Assembly: GCA_033060915.1 (NCBI GenBank)
Contig: CM065377.1
Location: 54,356,183-54,420,182 of the forward strand
DNA from: Euryodendron excelsum
Lineage: Eukaryota > Streptophyta > Magnoliopsida > Ericales > Pentaphylacaceae
Direction of reading: 5' to 3'
Length of the DNA: 64,000 bases
Below are positions 34,801 through 45,650 of the stretch, in pieces; position 1 is the stretch's first letter; each line of letters starts with the position of its first letter. The notes beneath the pieces were generated by a model. That model had not been told where the DNA came from. It saw only the letters and a list, made by a program, of their open reading frames with translations, and searched no databases. Made by a program: the position numbers and the translations under genes.

Positions 34801-36874
34801 CCTACACATAACTAACCTCCGAACTTAGATCACTGTTTTCGAAAGCCCAAAGGAGTTATTTTCCTAAAAAGGGCTAAATGTTTTCTAAAGGTTGCCAAAC
34901 AACCTGTTTTTTTAAAAACCCTCTCTTGAGGTAGTATTTTCAAAAACCTTTTTCCAAAAACCCTAAGTGTAGTTTTTGGATTATGCTTAGTTTTTAGGTG
35001 ACCTAACTCACCTTAATCAAGTTAGGTGGCGACTGCAATTGTTTTCTAAAAGCCCTTTATTTAACTCAATTTTCAATTCAAACCTAGTTGCATTCATTCT
35101 TCTAGGAGGGTGAGTTCTAACGAGAGAGTACAGTGTTTTTCTCGCTTATGTGTGTATTCCTCAAGTGCAAAAAATTTGGGCGCGACACTCGAGGAGGGCA
35201 GTAGTAGTCGGGGTAGCTTGGCTAAGAGTGGTAGCAGGAGCGGTTTCGCTAGAGGTAGTAGCTGAGGTGGCCCGACTCGAGGGGGGAGCAGAGGTGGTCC
35301 TATGCGGAGTAGTGGTAAAGTCGGTTCTCCTCGGGGTAACCGCGGTGGGTCACAGTGATCTTCGAGCAGGACAACTTATAGTGGGAGCTCCGTGATGGGG
35401 CAGCCTTTGGCGGCTCCCGATGAGAGATTTGAGGATGATGTTGACTCGTCCGTGGACCTGCGGACAGGATACGGTATGGCCTCCGTTCGGGACAGGCAGA
35501 GAGATACTTCATTCACCGACGACCAGCTAGCGATTTTAGATGTCCCGCCACTACGTGACTTGGCCTTCCACCCAAGCTTGTACTCACGATATGGTCAGAT
35601 GCCGTCATCTAGCCACAGTTTCTTTAGAGGGGCCAGTATCTCGGCTTTGAGGGCTATACAGGGCTCCATCCTATCAGGACTTTTTGCATCGGATTGGTTT
35701 TGGTGCTTTTATGACCCTACAGATGAACAAACTTGATCAAGGGATCGCCATAGGGTTGTTAGAGCAGTGGTTCGGGGAGATAGGGATCTTACACTTGGTG
35801 GGTTTCGAGTTGGGACCTACCCCCGTCGACTGGGCTATGATTACTGGGCTATCTTTCGGAGGGGTTCCGATCTCTTTACGGGCCATGTCTCTGGAGGAGG
35901 CCCATCTTCTCTTGGGGTTGCCAGGGCTTAGGGGCTCGAGTTTCCCAACTTCACTTTTATGCTCAGCAGAGACAGCCTTTGCTTTTAAGCCTTCTCCAGA
36001 TGACCAAATTATTATAAGGCGTCGGTTAGTGCCATACGTCGTCTTTAGTTGTTTTTGCAACAATAATAGGTCGATGGTCCCTTTGTCTCTGGTGAGCCTT
36101 GTAGCGGATCTGGACGAGCTAGACTATGTTGATTGGGGTGCTTTCACCTTTGCCTGCTTCTTACGAGGGATGAGAGTGAGGACATCCGGGGCTTGGGGAA
36201 GCTTGACGAGCTTTTGGCCGTTTCTGGTATGGTGGAGCTATGAGTATTTACCGGTTCGTCGACCAGAGGTGTTAGCGGGTGATGCCTTCCCACGGGCCAT
36301 AAGGTGGGTTAGGTAGCAGGTAGTCCAGCAGTTTTTGCTTACAGATTTTGTAGCCCTCAGGGCTAACTTGGAGTTGTTGAGGCCTCGAGATGTGACCTGG
36401 GCGCCTTATCACCTGTCCACCCAATATGCCGGCATGAGGGACGTCATTCTTTTATCTAGGTCGCGGATCGCCTTTCGGGGCCTTGTGTCATGGAAGACAT
36501 ATCTCGGGGAGCGCCACTGGCGGTAGCTTCATACTGCCTTCCGCGCGGCCATGAATCCTCCCCAGTATACGTTTGGACTTTATCGGGCCAAAGTAGAGAT
36601 CCCTTATATAGTCGGGGTTCTTGGTGAGCAGTTCCTGCTTCCGCCGGATATAGATTATGAGGCTCACTCCCGGGCGAGATCTATTGGCACTTTCACCCAG
36701 TTGGATCTGGTAGTCAGAGGGCAGGTGGTCGGCTATGAGGTGGTGGAGCTTTGGCGTCGAGCTCAGGGCTTTGTTTCTGAGGAGGAGTACCTAGCAGCTT
36801 GCCAGGCACGAGATTAGTATCGTGCTGAGATGGAGGCCCTGGCTGCTTGCATATCTCTGATGAAGGCCCGTTGG

Positions 36875-36985
36875 GTATGTTATTTATGGTTCATTGTTTT
36901 CATGTTCCTTATGCATCCCCTGTGTTCTGACGCTAGCTCTTCTTCCTTTTTTGCCTTTTCTTTGGTTAAGGTCCTTTTGATGCAG
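36875..36985 (+). other. Predicted last intron of the PMD gene
   Basis: CGTTGG|GTATGTTATT at the left and TTTTGATGCAG|GAGC at the right give a 111-bp GT-AG intron of typical plant size, rich in T. After it a short frame encodes an acidic tail (DLDDFGLDDDPAP) before the TAA at 37060. That frame differs from the upstream one by one base, so either a small indel or another splice choice is involved. Confidence 0.5.
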
Positions 36986-37062
36986 GAGCTTCCTCCAGCC
37001 AGCCCTCTCCGTATGTGCCGGACTTGGATGATTTTGGTTTGGACGATGACCCTGCTCCTTAA

Positions 37063-39099
37063 AGCGCCCTTTTTTATCTGTTGACACAGTTGTAGCTTAG
37101 TTAGTTTGGCTGTATTGTTTTACGTTTTCGAGGCCGTATGTTAGCCCTTATGGATAATGACTGTATGTACATTATTTTTGTTTCTTGCATGCGATGATGA
37201 TTATTTCTTCCTTCCTGTCTCGTCATGTATGTTATGTGGGTATATGATGGGTATAAATGCAAACACAGGAGTATAGAAATCATGGTATGCATAAGAAATG
37301 GGGGATATGTGCAAACTTTAAGCAGATGTGAAAAAGGTGGGTGCATTATTGCACATGTCAGGCAGAGTGCACAGGCGTGCATATAACTTTATGAAAATAG
37401 GTCTAGAGGTAGATCGGGTGTTCTCTGGAAATCGTCATTTCAGCACTTTGCTCTTTCTTTGGAGATTCCCCTTTTCGTTGCTCCTTTTTCCTGTCATGGC
37501 GAGATAGCAGTCGCCCCATTCCTAGGGTTTCCATTTTCGGACCCGACTCTCATTTCTCCTATCTAAGAATCCGCAACTCACTTATTTTTCTCAGGGACCT
37601 TATGTTTGATATGGTAGACTCTCTAGGTGACAGTCAAAGTAACCTTTAATAAATGAGCGGGCAGTTTCCATTCTCAATCCGAAAGGACTTTACTTTGGAC
37701 CGTAATATAGGCTAGGTTAAAGGTGATGAATGAAGGGGTATCCAAGCTCAAACAATTTTTTTTTTTTTTTGGGAGATAATAACCAGAACCACCCTGAGTA
37801 AGCTTTTGCTACTTTGTTCCTTTTTCTTTTTCGAATATCGCCATTTTCTTTTGAATTTGTTTAGACTAAGCAATCTTTCCTGATCTGAGGGGACTTTCTG
37901 TGGGTTGTAATGTAGCCAAGTTGTGGGTTTTTGAAAGAAAGGTTATTGAAGGCTCATAACGTGATGTGGTTTTCGAGGTTTATTGGTGATCACCTTTTCA
38001 GGTCTTTTCCTTTTGTCTATGGGGTTTTTTTTTTTTTATCTCCCTCCCTTTTCCTCTCTTATCTTCTTTATATGAATTTGTGCCCATATAGGGCTCATCA
38101 TTTCCTTTAGTTTTTGCCCCAGTATTGCCGCTTGCACAATCTATTGATTCTCAAGAGGCATCGATCGTCATTTTTTTTTTTTTCGAGTATTGCCTTGTTT
38201 CCCTCCTCTTTTGATGTAGGAGGGGGCCTTCTTTCTCTCCATGCTTCCTTTTTGTCACTTTTTCCTCTAAACTTGCTTTTGCTCATTGCAGGGTTGATCA
38301 CTAGTGCGAGTTTTTCGAAGGGATATAATTTGGCTCACAAGGGGTTTTTCAAAGAGGATTCTTTTAATTGTATGGTAGCAGAATAGATGGCCCCTCTTCC
38401 TTCCAGACAAGATTGCTTAGTCTATGAAGTTCAGTTTTAGAGCTTTTGGCGTCATCCTTTGAAACAAACAGGTGTTAGCTTAATTGTTCTGTTACTCGCA
38501 CTTCCCCCGGGGGGGTGGTTCTTGGTTAGGGTGTTTGAATGAAAATTACTTGTAGCTCGAGTGGGCTGACCAAGGGAATTATTTTTACTATTCCAGGGAT
38601 TTTTGAAATGAGGGCTTCTCCTCCCTTCGGGGGTCTAACTGCCGACTGCTTTGCCACGGCGTCCTTCAGAGGCCACCCTTTTTGGTGATCTACTCTCTTT
38701 CCTCCCCTTCACTATCTTTCTTTTGGACCAGAAATGGTCTCCGTAGGCGAGGACACATGTACTATCCCTCCTTTCAAGTTAGGGCATAACGGTAAGAAAG
38801 AAAATTTTGAGAAAGAGCAAGTACCAAAGATGATAAATGCAAATTTCAACTTCTTTCATTTTAAAAGTTCTATTTACATGATGAGCTCTTGAGTAGCAAA
38901 AGATGAAAGTAGAGTTAACAAAACAAAGATTAATAGGAAAGTAAAGACAAAGTTTGGTAGAAGAACATCCCTTTGACAATCACTTCTTCAGTTAGACTTT
39001 GGGACCAAACCTGCCTCCTCCATGCTCCATTCACCGGCTTCCTCCCTTGGTTGTGCTGGGCGGATCAATGCATCAGCTGCGGAGTGGTAGAATTAGTGG
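37063..39099. other. Non-coding interior of element B where pol would be expected
   Basis: Between the end of the antisense PMD gene and the end of gag I find no RT, RNase H or integrase motif on either strand. The sequence is T-rich on the + strand with poly-T runs (37755-37770, 38170-38183). It may hold the 3' untranslated region of the PMD gene. Small frames here have no recognisable domain. Confidence 0.5.
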
Positions 39100-41150
39100 T
39101 CACAGTGCAACCAAGGCCTCCTTCTTCTTCTTCCTTAGTGGGGTCAGTGAGGTTATGCGACCCATTTGGGACCCCTGCTGGCTCTCCTTTAGTTGGCCAG
39201 TTTTCTCTTGCTTGGCTTCTTGGGATTTCACCACCAGGCTTTCTTCAGAGGCTTGCGACGACTTTTCCTTACCTTCTTCTTTTTTAGCTTCCTTTTTGTC
39301 AATCTCTACAAACAGGCTATCCAGATCGCCTTCATTGAATTCGAATGGTGGGTTTGGCAATTTCGGCTCATAGATGCCCCAGCCCATGTCCTCGTAATCG
39401 AAGAGTTCCTCTTTCAGGCGAGCCTCGGCTTCAGCATATCTAGGATGTAGGAATTCTTCTCCCCAGCCATCCACAGGTGCAGTATCATTGGGAATGTTTG
39501 CAACGGGTTCATCTACGGGCCAATCGAAAGGGTCTTGCTTTCCACTCGTGTTGTAAAGATAGATAGGGCATGGCGACAGTTCTTCCTCCCAATCGCTTTC
39601 AGTGTCTGACTCACCCTCAAAGTTCTCTGCAGTTATGATGCCATCAGGATCCGCCTCATCCTCGATAATGATGTTGATAGCATGGTTTGGTAAGGGATTT
39701 GCCGTGACATTGGGCATGGGGACCGACTTCATTTCTTAGGTGTTGATGACCTTGTTGTTAATGAAGTCTTGAATCTTATGCTTCAAAGAGAAACAAGATT
39801 ATGTGTCATACCCCTGTCCCCTAGAATGGTACTCGCAGGTAAGGGCAGGGTTGAAAGTTGGTGGCAGTGGGCTTAGCAATGGCCGTGGGGGAATATGGTT
39901 TATATGCTTGGCCTTGAGGAGCTCATGATAGGCCTCTGTCTGGGTGCATGCCGAACGTGTGAACTCTCAGTTCCGTCGGTTGTTGTTTTTGTTAGGGTTG
40001 AAGTATGGTCGGGTTGCAGCAGGTCTAGTTGAGGGTGCTTGGGTAGTAGCAACGGGGATGTTGATGATGGGAGCAAGTGGTGAAGGTCGAGCTTGGTATT
40101 AGGGGTAATATGGCTACTGCTGCGTAGGTAGGATAACAGATACTTCTCCCTCTTTCTTGCCTGTGCCCCGAGTGGTTGCCACCTTCTTAGCTGCATTCGC
40201 AAATCCTTCACTTGTCTTGGCATAGGGGTCAGTGATTCTGCCAGTTTTCAACCCACTCTCGATCATTTCCCCTTGCATTATCAGCTCAGAAAAACTCTTT
40301 CCAATACTCAAGCATAGGCGCTCATAGTACAATCCTTGGAAGGTGTTCACAAGCAGCTGCACGTATTCTTTCTCTAGCAGTGGGGGGGTTAACTTGCGCA
40401 GTCGCCTCCCTCCATCTCAGAGCATAGCTTTTGAAGCTTTCTTTTTCGCCTCGAGTCATCATCATCAAGGCACATCTGTCCATGGTCAAGTCACTGTTAT
40501 ACCGATATTAAGATCGGAAGGCTGTGACTAATTCATTATAGGTTGTTATTTTCCTCAAGTCTAGGCGAGCGAACCATTGTAAAGCGGGCCCAGTTATGTT
40601 GTGTTGAAACAATTGCATCAGAAGTTTGGGGTCATTCCCACGTCCACTTAGTGCCCCAACGTATAACCTCAAGTGTGCAACAGGGTCCCCACTCCCGTCA
40701 TACTTCTAGAAGTCGGGCATTTTGAATTTGGGCGGTCTTGGGTGGTCAGGGAAGAAACAGATTTTATCATAAGACATCCCACCGAAGGTTTCATGACCTT
40801 GTAGGCTGTGCAAGGACTCCTCTAAGCCTTGTGTTTTGAGATCGAGAGGGTCTGGGCCTTCCTTCTTTGAGGTGGGAGTTAGCAAGATGGTTTCAAGGTT
40901 GTCCTTTTCTCCTTCCTCGAGGTGTACCGCTTTAGGAGTCTCCTTGCTCTTTGTTGCACCATCAGTTCGTAAGACAACCCTTGGTGGGATTGCTTCAGTT
41001 TCTTTGGGATATGATGTGGATGCCGACGAGTTCATGACAGGCCCTTTGAAAGCCATTAGTTGTATGAGCTTGAACATTTCGTCTATTTTTGCCTTCATTT
41101 CATTCACTTCCTCGTGTGTTACTGAATTATTCTATTGATTGGGAATATTG
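39100..41150 (-). pseudogene. gag: Gag of element B
   Basis: On the - strand, in order: a helical N-terminal piece (41138-41090, MKAKIDEMFKLI), an acidic/charged linker, the gag core with KYDGSGDP, ITGPALQWFARLDL and RYNSDLTMDRCAL (about 40725-40470), RWREATAQVNPP, then EYVQLLVNTFQGLYYERLC, a proline-rich linker, CEYHSRGQGYDT and LKHKIQDF (about 39835-39775), and a Glu/Lys-rich C-terminus ending at 39100. Stops occur after PDF (TAG for CAG) and after FRS (TAA for CAA), and others lie upstream near 41120. A run of seven G at 40381-40387 marks a probable one-base frameshift. The protein would package the RNA; this copy cannot make it intact. Confidence 0.8.
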
Positions 41151-42740
41151 CCTTCGCTCTACATTTGTGCTGTCCTCTGTCAGGTGCGGACTGGCGTTCG
41201 GAGGACGGGGGTCATTCGTGTTCCTTTTCTTCATTTTCTTAGAGTAATGGTGACCCACAATGCAAGCAGTCTCACCAAAGCTATGGCTAGTCTTTTGATG
41301 AGATGGGGGGAGGAAAAGAAAATAAGGAAAAACAAAAAAAGGGTTTCATGTTAGGTTCTTGATTTGGAAAGGTTTTATCCAATGCATGGCCTAAGGATGC
41401 CCCTGCCTATTGAGGGGAACTAAACATGATGCTTTAGCTCATGTCTGGAGATAGGGATTGCCCCTGCATGCAAATACTATACCTACCCCTGTTCATTCAT
41501 CCATTCATAGATTCATTCATTCATTCATTTGACAATTTTATTAAGATGAATTCATTTTGGTAAATAAAATTTTCTCAAAAATACATAAAAATGGGGAGGG
41601 GGAACATTTTCCTTGAGACTTCCACCTATTTATACATTATAGGATCCTAAACTACTCTTGAGCCTCCGGATTCGCCTTGTTGGTAAGAGCCCTTGATTTG
41701 AATTGCTTCCTTGTCTTCTTGGCAACCTTATCTCCATGAGCGAAGAGGGATTAGGGCCCCTCTATATGAGATGACTTTGATGCATGCCATGAACCCTTAG
41801 GGTCTCGTGGTACCCTTAGGAGTTTTAGGTTGGCTTGAATTAGACGAGAAGGTCTTTGAGCCTTTCTCTAAAGGTTGATTGGATGCATGAAGATGCAATG
41901 ACTTGAGTTACTTTGAGAACTCTTGTCTTGAAGTCAGTTCCGATGAATGTACAGTTATGATGTATGTACATGGAAGCAGCAAGAATTAGATAGCATAACA
42001 ACAAGGATTAAACAAAATTTATAAGGGAAAAATAAAGCGGTCGCCCTTTCCTCCTTGATTTTGAAATTGACCCGTGTGTCCTAAATCCGGCAAAGGTTCG
42101 GCTATGCATGGGGTGCTACGTGAGTATGAGGTTGGGGGTTTACTAATACTTCCTAAAAAGCTCGATCCCCGAACCTTCAAACCTCCGGCGCCCACCCCCG
42201 AAAGGGTGAACTTCATCTTTGGTTGGTGGTTCTAGCGGGGGAACTATCAAGAGACCGTAGGCTAAGAAATTGACACAGCATCCGCTCACAGTCAATATGT
42301 TATTCGCCCTTCTATCTAGAAGGGTAGTAGCCAGGTAATATATGCAAGATGCTAATGCAAGTGAGCGCACCAAGTGTATGTGGAATTTTTAAAAATGGAG
42401 GAAAGGACCCAACAACACACATCACATCCTATACATTCATTCACATACATAGTAATAAATAAGACATGAAATAAAAATGTGAACAAAGGTCCACTCATGA
42501 AAGAACAATGCAAATAGTTAGTAACTTTTCAAAAAACTTAATGCCATGTAAAATGTAAGAGCATGAATGTAAACAATGAATGCGAGTGCTGACACTTATT
42601 TGAAAATCATTTCGGAAAATAAGGTTTGTTTTGGAAACTTGGGAAAATTTGATGAGTGGATAAAACTTGGGCAAATTAACAGGAGATTCTAGGTGAGTGA
42701 AGGGTGAAGAGACATGTTAATGGCCTAACCCTCTAAGTAG
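41151..42740 (-). other. 5' leader of element B
   Basis: This is the untranslated region from PBS to gag. It contains the block conserved with element A1 (42030-42280). A GATTCATTCATTCATTCATT run lies near 41507-41530. The gag frame may start a little upstream of 41150, but stops make the start uncertain. No other gene is seen. Confidence 0.6.
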
Positions 42741-42758
42741 TCCTCAGTGGAGTCACCA
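42741..42758 (-). other. Primer-binding site of element B
   Basis: TGGTGACTCCACTGAGGA on the - strand lies two bases (GC) after the LTR end. It is nearly the same as the element A1 site and close to the tRNA-Arg-type site described for Ogre elements. It fixes 42761-47461 as the 5' LTR. Confidence 0.8.
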
Positions 42759-44269
42759 GCTGTCGCGCCTCGGTTTTTGAGGTGTCCAAGGTCCTTTCGG
42801 TTTGGAGACAAAAAGCACGGAACTCTGTCACTAGAACTCGTCCTCCTAGAAGGACAAGTGCGACTAGGTTTGAAAATTGGTTTGACTAAGGGTTTTTCAG
42901 AAAAATATGTGTCGCCACCTAAATTGATTAAGGTGAGTTAGGGCACCTAAAACTAAGTGTTAACCCGAAGATTAAACTTAGGGTTTTGGAAAAAATTTTG
43001 AAAACTCCCTCAAGAGAGGGTTTTTAAGAAAAGAGGTTGTTTGGCAACCTTTGGAAAGATTTAAGCCCTTTTGAAAAATAACTCAATTTTGGTCCTTTGA
43101 AAATAGAAATCTATGGTTTGGGGGTTGGTTACGTGTAAGGAAGATATCCTAAGATCATCACCCTATCCCGCCTTTTCGGTACGTACATGTCTAATCACTC
43201 TTGGTTCACTTACTAGAATAACCGGTTACCATTGTCCACTTAATATCCACTTTAGAATTTTGAAAACGGGGTTTAGTCATCACTTTTCGGATGGAAGATG
43301 CATGATACAAGTTTTTGGAAAAAGTTTGAAAATAATAGGGGTTTTGAAAGAGTTTGGAATAGAAACTTTGAATTGATTGAAATTTTGAAAAAGGGATTGG
43401 AGTTGAAATAAAAGTTGTGACAACACCATTTTAGGTTGCCTACGTATCTCATTTAGCGAGAATTAGGTCATTCGTAGTTCGGGCAAGAGCCCAATGGAGA
43501 ATAGGCGCATTAGGGCCTTCGGAAGGTTTGGAGACACTTTGAGGTCTTTGAAAAAATTTAAGACAATTTGAGGTCTTTGGAAAAGTTTAAGACACTTGGA
43601 AGTCTTTGAAAGTTGAAAACAATTTATGGTCTTGGAAGTTGAAGACTCCTTGTGGTCTTGGAAGTTTTGACTTGAAATTGGATGGTAGTGTGTTTTGAAA
43701 ATATTTTTGGATCAACTTAAGGGAGTTTCAGAAAAATACTTTGGCATGACTCAAGAGAACTTGAAAGTGTTTTTGAGATCTTGTTTTGAAACCTTGGAGG
43801 CTTGACTTTAGAATTGTTTAGATGAATTAATTTTTTGAAAGTGGTTTTTGGAAATGGCTAAAGGCTTAGAATCCTAACATGGACAACCTTAGAGGTTGTT
43901 CTTGATTTATCTCTTGTCCTTGGAATCCCTAACCATGAGAGGGCTAGGGACACCTTAGGTCTATGACCTTTTGAAAATATTTTTAGAAACGCCTTGAAGA
44001 TGGAGAGCAAGAACATTCGAAGAGTTTATGGATTTGGTGTTTTGGAATCAAGAGAGTAGGAGGTTTTGAAAAAATAGGTTATGAGGATCATTTAAAATTG
44101 AGTGATTCATTTAAAAAAGGGTTTAAGAGTTAGAACCTTGAAGTATACTAACCTAGGTTGGGTTAGCTTATGGTTAAGGATGACCTAAGGTTCACTAACT
44201 TGGGTTAGGTTAACTTAGGGTCAATGTGACTTAAAGTTAGCTAATTAGGGTTAAGGTAACATAAGGTGA

Positions 44270-44425
44270 ATAAACTAGGGTCAAGTTAACCTAAAGGTGA
44301 ATAACTAAGATCAAGTTAACCTAGGGGTGGATAACTAGGGTCAAGTTAACCTACGGTTGGATAACTATGGTCAAGTTAACCTAGGGTTGGATAACTAGGG
44401 TCAAGTTAACCTAGGGTTGGTTTGG
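44270..44425. repeat. ~29-bp tandem array in element B 5' LTR
   Basis: The unit GGATAACTAGGGTCAAGTTA plus ACCTAGGGTT recurs about five times. The 3' LTR has about two copies at 24290-24360. Earlier, more degenerate copies extend leftwards (44150-44270). Confidence 0.85.
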
Positions 44426-45642
44426 AAAATGGTTTTGAAAGTTGGTCTAATGCATTTTTGGAAAGAGTTTTGAAAAACAAAACATGTTATGCAATGGACT
44501 TTGGTAGACAACCCTTTTGAAGATCATTTCCATGAAAATTTTGACTCTAGCCAAGAGTATGGTTTATATGGTTGGTGATTGGAGACCATTCCAAGAAAGG
44601 TTTCCTCATGGCCATTATAACATTTATCTTGACAAGAGTGGGGGTTTCAAAAATCAACATAATGATGGTAATTTTTGAAAAATCATTTTTGATGCAAAGA
44701 TAGAGAGAATGCATTTTTGAAAATCATCTTTTGAAAAGGATTTTGAAAACCATTTTTCAAGGGAAACATTCCATTAAGAGAGGGTTCATATGACCAACAA
44801 AAAGGAGACCACTCAAGAGAGGATTCCATGGGGCCATTCCAACCACTATACTTGAAAGAATGGAAATCTTGAAAATTAGATAAATGAAAAGCAACATTTA
44901 TGCAAGTTAAAATGCAATGATGCCAAAATGAGAGTTAGGAGTTTAGTAGGGGCTTTTTTAAGCTTCAAGGAGCCAACTCTTGGAACAATTTTTTGAAAAA
45001 ATATAGAGCTTGAAAATGATATGGAGTTTTAAGAGAAATATAAGCATCATAGAACATGACAACAAGCATAAAATGTAGCCAAGCATGCAAAACATGATCA
45101 AATTAGTAATATGCAAAGGGTCATGATCACATACAAGACTTTTAGGCTACACCACACAAACAAGGGGCTCCTAGGCCATACCATCTTAAAGTAGGCTAGT
45201 GAGGGATACCCCTACACGATGACTCTCACTTGCTTTCTTCTAGACATGATCTAAGAGCCCTCTTGGCTCAAGCATGCAAGAAAGGGGGGGTTAAAAATGG
45301 GGATTAAAATAGAGAATAGCCTAAGTAGGTGAGGAGGGAGAAGAGAAGAGTGGGGAAAAACACAAATGTAAAAGGGATACCACCTTTTACCTTCAACACA
45401 CTTGTAGTCTTCCAAGGATGCTTTGATTGGAGCTTGAATGACTTCAAGAAGGCTTAGAGGGCTGGTAGGGAGTGTTTGATGGTGTATAAAGCTTTATATG
45501 TGAAGTATATAGGCTTGGGGATGATGGAATCTAAGCTAAGTGTTGGAGGGATGAAGTGTGTATAGAGATTCGCAGTTCTGGAATGACTTCAGCAGAGTTT
45601 TGCATCAAAAATCGGAGTTGGAATATGCAAAGGGGGTTCTGG

Positions 45643-45650
45643 TATTTATA
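45643..45650 (-). promoter_or_regulatory. LTR TATA box of element B
   Basis: TATAAATA on the - strand. Directly upstream in element sense (45670-45688, 45709-45726, 45820-45840) are GCGCAT...ATGCGC palindromes. This is the presumed start region for the element's transcript. Confidence 0.65.

Larger units (their letters stand above)
29670..35187 (+). mobile_element. Nested solo LTR of family A (5.52 kb), TSD CTCGA
   Basis: This is a complete LTR in element sense on the + strand, TGTAAGCACC...GGGCGCGACA. It is flanked by CTCGA at 29665-29669 and 35188-35192, a perfect target duplication. It is opposite in orientation to element B and lies in the coding part of the PMD gene. It contains a ~100-bp tandem array (29830-30420), three 157-158-bp units (CGGGTATCAAACCGG-type marks at about 31033, 31191 and 31348), GGCGCC palindromes (31720-31785), a TATA box, and a pyrimidine-rich degenerate array (32400-34700), the complement of the purine array in the other LTRs. 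Confidence 0.92.
29602..37062 (+). pseudogene. Plant mobile domain (PMD, MAIN-like) gene, antisense in element B, disrupted
   Basis: The ATG at 29602 follows a 3' splice site and encodes MSEAGGDSPDRRRHGKVL. The frame is then broken by a solo LTR (29670-35187) and resumes in the same frame after the CTCGA duplication at 35188. An Arg/Gly/Ser-rich segment follows. The PMD core is at about 35750-36290: LVGFELGPTPVDWAMITGLS, EEAHLLLGLPG, then DLDELDYVDWGAFTFACF and WPFLVWWSYEYL. These order and spacing features match the PMD family (related to Arabidopsis MAIN/MAIL, which act in gene silencing and are also found inside transposons). Defects are stops at 35263, 35356, 36314, 36524 and 36815, plus a frameshift near 35690-35735. 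A last intron (36875-36985) is followed by a short acidic tail ending at the TAA at 37060, which requires one further frame change. About 610 codons in all. Not functional as it stands. Confidence 0.75.

Noticed and set aside
37063..39099. Possible pol region of element B
   Set aside because: I looked on the - strand for RT, RNase H and integrase motifs and found none. A profile search would be needed to exclude very decayed remains.
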